5,109 bases of DNA. Origin: G020353355 sp050116155. GTDB lineage: Bacteria; Desulfobacterota; Desulfobacteria; Desulfobacterales; JAHEIW01. The position numbers were made by a program, and so were the translations under genes. The notes under the pieces were generated by a model that saw nothing but the letters and a program-made list of their open reading frames with translations, did no database searches and was not told the DNA's origin. The DNA lies in the NCBI GenBank assembly GCA_050116155.1, contig JASFPE010000420.1:1-5109 (forward strand). Reading direction: 5' to 3'. This document shows, piece by piece, positions 1-4,353 of this stretch. Every line of letters begins with the position of its first letter. Positions within the stretch are counted from its first letter, which is position 1.

Positions 1-390
1 GATCAAAACCAGAAAAGACAACAACAGCGGAATATAGATGATACCCTGAATTTGTTTTCGGACAAGGTCGGTGACCCCCGAGTTGGCTCTGAATTGAAAA
101 AGCGAGAAAAAGGCGGATCCCAGCAAATTTATAGCAATCACGACCATAACAATCCCGGGACCGACAATATAGGCCGCCCAGATGATGACCAGACTGATGA
201 CAAGCCCCCACCATACAATGATGTTGGACGGCTTTTTTCCGTCTGCAATGATGACTATCCGAACATATTCCCACAGGCAAATCAAACAGCCGACGCTGAC
301 CAGCAGATTAAATAGTACACCGCCCATATATACCAGGTAAATCAAAAGTGGCAGTGCGCTCAGACCGGTAATCCAACGTTTAAGATGCAC
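1..390 (-). CDS. cdsA: Phosphatidate cytidylyltransferase (CDP-diacylglycerol synthase), N-terminal 130 residues, 3' end outside window
   Basis: This integral membrane enzyme would make CDP-diacylglycerol from CTP and phosphatidic acid, the branch point of phospholipid synthesis. Only the N-terminal half is visible. It opens VHLKRWITGLSALPLLIYLV, the usual CdsA start of a basic 'LKRW' stretch followed by a hydrophobic helix. Hydrophobic segments fall at about residues 9-40 (probably two helices around a GG), 56-77, 78-97 and 115-130. The motif LWEYVRI (39-45) matches the family's 'WE(F/Y)' after the first helices. The C-terminal CDP-alcohol/cytidylyltransferase signature lies beyond the window, so the call rests on the N-terminus plus position after uppS. 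The frame has no in-frame ATG near the start; GTG at 390-388 is preceded by GGGGAG with an 11-nt gap. It is separated from uppS by 190 nt of hairpin-rich DNA, unlike the tight spacing elsewhere in the cluster. Confidence 0.85.
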   Translation of the reverse strand, partial: MHLKRWITGLSALPLLIYLVYMGGVLFNLLVSVGCLICLWEYVRIVIIADGKKPSNIIVWWGLVISLVIIWAAYIVGPGIVMVVIAINLLGSAFFSLFQFRANSGVTDLVRKQIQGIIYIPLLLSFLVLI

Positions 391-401
391 GAATAAATTT
401 G

Positions 402-407
402 CTCCCC
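402..407 (-). promoter_or_regulatory. Ribosome binding site of cdsA
   Basis: GGGGAG on the minus strand lies 11 nt before the GTG codon at 390. The spacing is slightly long, but it is the only Shine-Dalgarno-like sequence near the start and it decides the GTG choice. An ATG at 409-407 is in another frame. Confidence 0.5.
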
Positions 408-436
408 ATTAAAAGTTAGCGGAATTGAGTCAACGA

Positions 437-455
437 CCACCCGCATAGCGGGTGG
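437..455. repeat. Inverted repeat 1 of the intergenic hairpin cluster
   Basis: A perfect 8-bp GC-rich stem, CCACCCGC (437-444) with GCGGGTGG (448-455), encloses a 3-nt ATA loop. There is no T-run on either side, so it is not a standard intrinsic terminator. Confidence 0.8.
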
Positions 456-468
456 CTTGAACTTGCCC

Positions 469-493
469 GCCTTCGGCCATAGGCCGAAAAGGC
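469..493. repeat. Inverted repeat 2 of the intergenic hairpin cluster
   Basis: The 7-bp stem TTCGGCC (472-478) and GGCCGAA (482-488) has the same 3-nt ATA loop as repeat 1. It can be extended by GCC (469-471) with GGC (491-493) across a 2-nt AA bulge, or alternatively by TTGCC (463-467) with GGCAA (491-495). Confidence 0.75.
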
Positions 494-494
494 A

Positions 495-512
495 AAAGCA
501 CGTCAGTGCTTT
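495..512. repeat. Inverted repeat 3 of the intergenic hairpin cluster
   Basis: The 7-bp stem AAAGCAC (495-501) and GTGCTTT (506-512) encloses a GTCA tetraloop. It starts two bases after repeat 2, so the two hairpins would stack closely in a folded strand. Confidence 0.7.
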
Positions 513-521
513 AAACGTTGC

Positions 522-558
522 GGTTGTAATCCCGCCGCGGCGGGATTTGAAAACAACC
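522..558. repeat. Perfect 20-bp palindrome with flanking complementary arms (inverted repeat 4)
   Basis: AATCCCGCCG (528-537) is followed at once by its exact reverse complement CGGCGGGATT (538-547). GGTTGT (522-527) and ACAACC (553-558) can extend the stem across a 5-nt TGAAA bulge on one side. The right arm ends 22 nt downstream of the uppS stop codon. As RNA it would fold with a few central bases unpaired. No T-run follows on either strand, so simple termination is unlikely. It could instead protect or terminate the uppS mRNA 3' end in another way. Confidence 0.75.
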
Positions 559-580
559 AACCATCAGCGACAATATCCCT

Positions 581-1330
581 TTAAACTCGGCCGAATCTGC
601 GCTCCCGGCTCTGGTAATCTTTTATGATATGTATGAACTCGTCTTTACCGAAATCCGGCCACAGCGTGGGTGTGACATATAGTTCTGTATATGCAATCTG
701 CCAGAGCAGAAAGTTGCTAATGCGCATTTCTCCGCTGGTTCGAATCAACAAATCGGGATCCGGTATCCCCTGCGTGTATAAATGCTCAGCAACACACTGT
801 TCGTCTATATCTTCGGGCGTCATTTGTCCGGTTTTACATTTCTGAGAAAGCATCTGGGCCATACGAACAATCTCGGCTCGTGCCCCATAACTTAAGGCAA
901 GATGTACATGCAAAGCGCTGTTTTTTTCGGTGAGGGTAATCACCTTTTGCAGCTCGTCCTGGACATCCATCGGTAAGCGCTGAATTTGTCCAATCACACT
1001 CAGCCGAATATTGTTCTCATGCATCTCCTTTTGTTCGGATACCAAGAATCGCTTCAACAACATCATTAAGGCATCGACCTCTTTTTGCGGCCGTTGCCAG
1101 TTTTCGGTGGAAAATGCATACAGGGTCAGATGGCGAATGCCAATTTCACGACTGGTGCGAACAGCCGCTCGAACCGCTTTAGATCCTTTTTCATGTCCCT
1201 GGATACGATTTATGCGATGCTTTTTGGCCCAGCGGCCATTACCATCCATAATTATGGCAACATGGGCGGGCAGGTTGGAGGTGTCAAGATCTGCTAGATT
1301 GTTGGAAGATATACCAGTACTAGAATTCAA
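581..1330 (-). CDS. uppS: Isoprenyl transferase (undecaprenyl diphosphate synthase)
   Basis: This cytosolic cis-prenyltransferase adds isopentenyl diphosphates to farnesyl diphosphate to make the C55 carrier lipid for peptidoglycan and surface polysaccharides. Family motifs appear in order: HVAIIMDGNGRWA (residues 23-35, with the Mg/diphosphate-binding Asp), RIQGHEKGS (42-50), YAFSTENWQRP (71-81), SYGARAEI (147-154) and the C-terminal IRTSGEMRISNFLLWQ (196-211) that binds the isopentenyl substrate. The usual SYGGR-type motif has Ala at the second Gly, a position that varies in the family. The start is uncertain. TTG at 1330 gives 249 residues, typical length, and an 11-bp overlap with frr; a weak GAG lies 4 nt upstream. 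The longest frame starts at TTG 1366 (261 residues), but its extra TIAIKKKRKR is only the Lys-rich frr tail read in another frame and has no ribosome site. Translation is probably coupled to frr. Confidence 0.95.
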   Translation of the reverse strand: MNSSTGISSNNLADLDTSNLPAHVAIIMDGNGRWAKKHRINRIQGHEKGSKAVRAAVRTSREIGIRHLTLYAFSTENWQRPQKEVDALMMLLKRFLVSEQKEMHENNIRLSVIGQIQRLPMDVQDELQKVITLTEKNSALHVHLALSYGARAEIVRMAQMLSQKCKTGQMTPEDIDEQCVAEHLYTQGIPDPDLLIRTSGEMRISNFLLWQIAYTELYVTPTLWPDFGKDEFIHIIKDYQSRERRFGRV

Positions 1331-1877
1331 GTATCTCTTTCTCTTTTTCTTTATAGCAATCGTCAATCAGCGTGATGTGATCATCGGTTATTTCCTGGAT
1401 GCGCTCCTGGGCTTTGAATGCTTCGTCTTCTGAAATATCACCATCTTTTTTAAGGCTTTTCAATAAATCGTTGGCATCGCGCCGGATATTTCGAACCGTT
1501 ACCTTATGATCTTCACACACTTTGTGAATGACTTTGACCAATTCTTTGCGTCGCTCTTCGGTAAGCGGAGGGATAGCGATCCGCAGTATTTTGCCATCAC
1601 TGGAAGGAGTCAGCCCAAGGTCAGATTTCAGGATGGCTTTTTCAATATCTTTAATGACGGAAACATCCCAGGGTTGAATAGTAATCAGACGACTTTCAGG
1701 CACCGCAAGTGTCGCCATCTGATTCAGGGGTGTCATGGTGCCATAGTAGTCAACCCGAATGGCATCCAGAATCGAGAGGGAGGCACGACCGGTTCGAATA
1801 CGATTTAATTCCTTATCGAGGTTGTCTACCGATTTTTTCATACCATCTGTGGTTTCTGCATATATATCGTCTATCAT
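1320..1877 (-). CDS. frr: Ribosome recycling factor
   Basis: With EF-G this factor splits post-termination ribosomes so the subunits can be reused. At 185 residues it has the standard length. The three-helix domain I is formed by residues 1-30 and about 105-185, with the beta domain II between them (about 31-104). Diagnostic stretches are IRTGRAS (27-33), VDYYGTMTPLNQ (42-53), SDLGLTP (85-91), PPLTEERRKEL (103-113) and VRNIRRDAND (128-137), which includes the conserved functional arginine around 132. The C-terminus EKEILEF is typical. The ATG at 1877 has a good GAGGT 8 nt upstream. It follows pyrH by 45 nt, and its last codons overlap the start of uppS, which suggests a single transcript. Confidence 0.98.
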   Translation of the reverse strand: MIDDIYAETTDGMKKSVDNLDKELNRIRTGRASLSILDAIRVDYYGTMTPLNQMATLAVPESRLITIQPWDVSVIKDIEKAILKSDLGLTPSSDGKILRIAIPPLTEERRKELVKVIHKVCEDHKVTVRNIRRDANDLLKSLKKDGDISEDEAFKAQERIQEITDDHITLIDDCYKEKEKEILEF

Positions 1878-1885
1878 AGTTTCTT

Positions 1886-1890
1886 ACCTC
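1886..1890 (-). promoter_or_regulatory. Ribosome binding site of frr
   Basis: GAGGT on the minus strand lies 8 nt before the ATG at 1877. It is the strongest Shine-Dalgarno match in the cluster, fitting high expression of a recycling factor. Confidence 0.75.
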
Positions 1891-1922
1891 AAGTAGGGAA
1901 ATGCCTAAAGTTTAGAATCGCC

Positions 1923-2636
1923 CTATTTTATCAGCGTACCGACTTTTTCACCACAGACAACGCGTTTGATGTTGCCCCGGTCCTTGAGCCTAAACACTGC
2001 CAGAGGAAGCTGGTTATCCATCGCAAGGGAAAACGCCGTAAGGTCCATCACTTTGAGCTGTTTTTCTAAAGCTTCCCGGTGGTTGATGCGCTCAATCAAT
2101 TTGGCATCTTTGTTAACCATCGGGTCCGAATCGTAGACACCATCGACCTTGGTTGCTTTTAGGAGAATTTCGGCTTGAATTTCCTGTGCCCGCAGCACTG
2201 CGGCCGTATCCGTCGTAAAATAAGGATTGCCGGTGCCCGCACCAAAAATGACGACACGCCCTCTTTCAAGGTGTCGAATCGCTCTTCGCAAAATGTAGGG
2301 TTCGGCAACTTCATGCATTGAGATCGCTGTCTGAACCCTGGTCTGGATGTCGAGTTTTTCCAATGCATCCTGCAAGGCCAAACTGTTTATCACCGTCGCC
2401 AGCATGCCCATGTGATCGGCGGATGCCCGATCCATGCCAAAAGAACTGCCGGCCACGCCCCTGAAAATGTTCCCACCGCCGACAACGACTGCTGTCTGGA
2501 CACCGAGTTCAACGATAGAATAAATCTCTTCGGATACGTATTTTATCATATCCGGTCCGATTCCAAACTGCTGCTCCCCCATCAGGGCTTCACCACTTAA
2601 TTTGAGCACCACTCTATTGTAATGGGACTGGACCAA
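1923..2636 (-). CDS. pyrH: Uridylate kinase (UMP kinase)
   Basis: This enzyme phosphorylates UMP to UDP with ATP, the step that feeds UTP and CTP synthesis; the bacterial enzyme is a hexamer of the amino acid kinase fold, unrelated to eukaryotic UMP/CMP kinases. Visible motifs are VVLKLSGEAL (9-18, phosphate-binding), VVGGGNIFRG (51-60), MDRASADHMGMLAT (68-81, UMP and allosteric region), FGAGTGNPYFTTDTAA (131-146, the UMP/ATP pocket) and KVDGVYDSDP (163-172). At 237 residues it is complete. No ATG fits the N-terminus; TTG at 2636 is supported by AGGA 8 nt upstream and gives the expected short lead before VVLKLSG. A GTG at V9 or V10 would cut into the first beta strand. It lies 97 nt after tsf, the largest gap between rpsB and uppS, which leaves room for its own promoter. 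Confidence 0.97.
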   Translation of the reverse strand: MVQSHYNRVVLKLSGEALMGEQQFGIGPDMIKYVSEEIYSIVELGVQTAVVVGGGNIFRGVAGSSFGMDRASADHMGMLATVINSLALQDALEKLDIQTRVQTAISMHEVAEPYILRRAIRHLERGRVVIFGAGTGNPYFTTDTAAVLRAQEIQAEILLKATKVDGVYDSDPMVNKDAKLIERINHREALEKQLKVMDLTAFSLAMDNQLPLAVFRLKDRGNIKRVVCGEKVGTLIK

Positions 2637-2644
2637 TGCTATTT

Positions 2645-2648
2645 TCCT
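2645..2648 (-). promoter_or_regulatory. Ribosome binding site supporting the TTG start of pyrH
   Basis: AGGA on the minus strand is 8 nt from TTG 2636. It favours this non-ATG start over the downstream GTG codons. Confidence 0.6.
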
Positions 2649-2686
2649 ACAAGTCGCTTTTGTGCTTTTAACGGCAATATGCTTTT

Positions 2687-2692
2687 AGTATA
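2687..2692 (-). promoter_or_regulatory. Possible -10 element of an internal pyrH promoter (weak)
   Basis: TATACT on the minus strand sits 50 nt before the pyrH start in the AT-rich tsf-pyrH gap. No good -35 box stands 16-18 nt upstream: TTGATA is too close (10-nt spacer), and the correctly spaced hexamer is CCCTTT. It is a candidate only. Read-through from rpsB-tsf would be enough to express pyrH. Confidence 0.2.
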
Positions 2693-2732
2693 CACCCTAT
2701 CTTATCAAAAAAGGGCCTTTAGTTTCTCCCGA

Positions 2733-3332
2733 TCAGGATTCTCCAATCTGATAACGGACAAAACGCTTGATGGTGATATTTTCACCGATTTTGGCAATCA
2801 GTTCATTTAACAGATCGGAAATGGTGATATCCGGATCACGCACGTAAGCCTGGTTTAATAAACAATTGTCTTTGAAAAATTTCTGGATTTTTCCCTCTAC
2901 AATTTTTTCAACCACATTTTCGGGCTTTCCCATCTCTGCCGCCTGGGCCCGGTAAATATCTCTTTCCTTGTCGATGATATCTTGCGGAACGTCTTCAGGA
3001 CGTATCCCCAATGGGTTGCTGGCGGCAATGTGCATGGCAATATTTTTCGAAAACTCTTTAAAATCTTCGTTACGGGCAACGAAATCAGTTTCGCAATTGA
3101 TTTCAACCAATACGCCCAGTTTGCCGCCCATGTGGATATACGCATGTATGGTACCTTCTGTCATGGCCCGTCCGGCTCTTTTTTGGGCTGTTGCCAGGCC
3201 CTTCTTGCGCAAAAAATCTACGGCTTTCTCCATATCACCATCGCACTCGGCCAGCGCCTTTTTACAGTCCATCATGCCAGATCCGGTCTTTTCCCGGAGC
3301 TGTTTGACCATTGTCGCACTAATTTCTGCCAT
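2733..3332 (-). CDS. tsf: Elongation factor Ts, short form
   Basis: EF-Ts is the guanine nucleotide exchange factor that releases GDP from EF-Tu. The N-terminal UBA-like domain is seen at residues 1-50, including the signature LREKTGSGMMDCKKAL (12-27). The EF-Tu-contacting motif TDFVARN is at 82-88, and the C-terminal ITIKRFVRYQIGE (186-198) is typical. At 199 residues it is much shorter than the E. coli protein (283). It carries one core subdomain and lacks the duplicated half and coiled-coil insertion, like the short Thermus EF-Ts (196 residues), which is known to act as a dimer. The ATG at 3332 follows the rpsB stop by 2 nt. Its ribosome site AGGAG (3340-3344) lies inside the last codons of rpsB, so translation of the two is probably coupled. 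Confidence 0.97.
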   Translation of the reverse strand: MAEISATMVKQLREKTGSGMMDCKKALAECDGDMEKAVDFLRKKGLATAQKRAGRAMTEGTIHAYIHMGGKLGVLVEINCETDFVARNEDFKEFSKNIAMHIAASNPLGIRPEDVPQDIIDKERDIYRAQAAEMGKPENVVEKIVEGKIQKFFKDNCLLNQAYVRDPDITISDLLNELIAKIGENITIKRFVRYQIGES

Positions 3333-3334
3333 CT

Positions 3335-4255
3335 TTATTCTCCTGCTGATTCTGCTTCGGTAGTACTTTCTACTTTTTCTTCGGCTTCTGCATCAGCTTC
3401 TGCAGGGGCTTCTTCCCCCCCGGGGGTTGAACGTCGAATTATTTCCACCACCGGCCCTTCGGTTCCGTCTGAAATGACCTCTCGCTCTCCGGGTGGCAAA
3501 TCGGCACTGGCTGCCATAGATTCGGACTCTGCTGAGGCCTCTTTATCTTCTTGCGCCTGCATCTTTTCTTCATAGCGCGCGGCACCGTCTATACAGGCGT
3601 CGGCGATTCTGGAGGTCAACAATCGAATAGCCCGAATCGCATCGTCATTGCCGGGGATGATATAATCGATATCATCCGGATCGCAATTCGTATCTACGAT
3701 TGCGATAATGGGAATATTCAGACGTCTGCCTTCACGAACCGCAATCGCCTCATTTTTGGGATCGACGACAAAGATGGCTCCCGGCAGTCCATTCATGGTG
3801 CGGATCCCACCAAGGTTATTATCGAGTTTGACGCGCTCTTTCATCAGCTTTAAACGTTCTTTTTTGGGGAAAAGATTGAGGGATTCATCGTTTTGAATAT
3901 CGTTCAGATAGTTCAAGCGGTCGATGCTTTGGCGAATCGTTTGAAAATTGGTAAGCATCCCACCCAGCCATCTATTATGAACATAAAACATCTCACAGCG
4001 GTTGGCCTCTTCGTAGATGGAATCCCGGGCCTGCTTTTTGGTACCGACAAACAGAATCGACTTTCCCTCGGCAACCCTGTCCGCCACAAAATCATATGCG
4101 ATTTTGAACATCCCGACGGTTTTTTGCAGATCGATAATGTAGATCCCGTTTCGAGCCCCGAAGATGTAAGGTTTCATCTTCGGGTTCCAGCGTTTGGTCT
4201 GATGACCAAAATGAACTCCCGCTTCAAGGAGTTCTTTCATAGTCACATAAGCCAT
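3335..4255 (-). CDS. rpsB: 30S ribosomal protein S2 with long acidic C-terminal tail
   Basis: S2 joins the small subunit late and helps bind S1 and hold the platform together. The core is complete: VTMKELLEAGVHFGHQ (4-19), RWNPKMKPYIFG (22-33), ILFVGTKKQA (67-76), HNRWLGGMLTNF (93-104, first S2 signature) and PGAIFVVDPKNEAIAVREG (158-176) running to DTNCDPDDIDYIIPGNDDA (188-206, second signature). The core ends near residue 227. The remaining 79 residues are Ala/Glu/Ser-rich with about 24 acidic and 6 basic residues, broken by a conserved-looking hydrophobic patch GPVVEIIRR (267-275). The E. coli protein is only 241 residues, so the tail is an extension. The ATG at 4255 has GGGAG 6 nt upstream. 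It probably opens the operon with tsf and may be autoregulated through the leader stem-loop. Confidence 0.98.
   Translation of the reverse strand: MAYVTMKELLEAGVHFGHQTKRWNPKMKPYIFGARNGIYIIDLQKTVGMFKIAYDFVADRVAEGKSILFVGTKKQARDSIYEEANRCEMFYVHNRWLGGMLTNFQTIRQSIDRLNYLNDIQNDESLNLFPKKERLKLMKERVKLDNNLGGIRTMNGLPGAIFVVDPKNEAIAVREGRRLNIPIIAIVDTNCDPDDIDYIIPGNDDAIRAIRLLTSRIADACIDGAARYEEKMQAQEDKEASAESESMAASADLPPGEREVISDGTEGPVVEIIRRSTPGGEEAPAEADAEAEEKVESTTEAESAGE
3340..3344 (-). promoter_or_regulatory. Ribosome binding site of tsf, embedded in the end of rpsB
   Basis: AGGAG on the minus strand encodes part of the last Gly-Glu region of S2 and stands 7 nt before the tsf ATG. Ribosomes finishing rpsB would uncover or reuse it. 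Confidence 0.65.
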
Positions 4256-4261
4256 TGTTAT

Positions 4262-4266
4262 CTCCC
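4262..4266 (-). promoter_or_regulatory. Ribosome binding site of rpsB
   Basis: GGGAG on the minus strand stands 6 nt before the ATG at 4255. It lies 33 nt downstream of the leader stem-loop, so the hairpin as drawn does not cover it. Confidence 0.65.
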
Positions 4267-4299
4267 TTCTGATTTGGTTTTGCCACCGCCATTGTCATC

Positions 4300-4337
4300 C
4301 CCGCTTCCGACTTTCACTGAAAGCACCGGGAAGCAGG
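4300..4337 (-). promoter_or_regulatory. Two-part stem-loop in the rpsB leader; possible S2 autoregulatory site
   Basis: On the minus strand, CCUGCUUCC (4337-4329) pairs with GGAAGCGGG (4308-4300), 9 bp with one G-U pair. An asymmetric internal loop follows (CGGUG against UC), then an inner 5-bp stem CUUUC/GAAAG (4323-4319 with 4315-4311) closed by an AGU triloop. No U-run follows, so it is not an intrinsic terminator for prmC. In gamma-proteobacteria S2 represses its own rpsB-tsf mRNA through a structured leader. That this stem-loop does the same here is inference from position only; I cannot match it to the known leader consensus. I see no convincing promoter in the 98-nt gap. Confidence 0.4.
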
Positions 4338-4353
4338 TCCAACGGCGTGCGAA

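Larger units (their letters stand above)
425..558. other. Cluster of four stem-loops between uppS and cdsA; possible non-autonomous mobile element or structured RNA
   Basis: The uppS-cdsA gap (391-580) holds four consecutive inverted repeats and no believable gene. On the plus strand they are: CCACCCGC-ATA-GCGGGTGG (437-455); TTCGGCC-ATA-GGCCGAA (472-488) with outer GCC/GGC pairing; AAAGCAC-GTCA-GTGCTTT (495-512); and a perfect 20-bp palindrome (528-547) with outer arms GGTTGT (522-527) and ACAACC (553-558). A small dyad TTGAGTCAA (425-433) lies just outside the first hairpin. Terminal hairpins with extra structured DNA between them resemble the ends of IS200/IS605-type elements, their MITE-like derivatives, or REP-type repeats. 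No transposase or TnpB reading frame is present. No second copy is visible in this window, so mobility is inference. The outer limits are approximate. Strand is undecided because the stems fold on both. Confidence 0.55.

Noticed and set aside
52..315. Plus-strand 87-residue frame opposite cdsA
   Set aside because: The minus strand encodes a convincing CdsA N-terminus with membrane helices; the plus-strand protein is only its antisense shadow.
528..547. Intrinsic terminator after uppS
   Set aside because: The stem is strong, but neither strand has a following T-run, and cdsA lies downstream in the same direction.
416..558. Integron attC site or CRISPR repeats
   Set aside because: The GTTAGC at 416 lacks a matching complementary core site in attC layout, and the hairpins differ in sequence with no regular repeat-spacer spacing.
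360..560. Minus-strand reading frame of 66 residues covering the hairpin cluster
   Set aside because: It starts at a TTG inside inverted repeat 4, runs through all four hairpins and overlaps the cdsA start in another frame. Its composition follows the palindromes and no family is recognisable.
2707..2720. Terminator between tsf and pyrH (AAAGG-CCTTT dyad with six T on the minus strand)
   Set aside because: The arms enclose a single base. A hairpin with a workable loop would have only four mostly A-U pairs, too weak to terminate.
3415..3426. Programmed frameshift at the C7G5 run in rpsB
   Set aside because: The frame reads through to a normal stop with the tsf ribosome site correctly placed, and no alternative-frame product is supported.
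2982..3575. Long plus-strand reading frames opposite tsf and rpsB
   Set aside because: They lie wholly opposite genes with clear family motifs. Their proteins are low-complexity or unrecognisable, and they have no ribosome sites.
4300..4337. Intrinsic terminator of prmC
   Set aside because: The stem is followed by GATGACAATGG on the minus strand, with no U-run.
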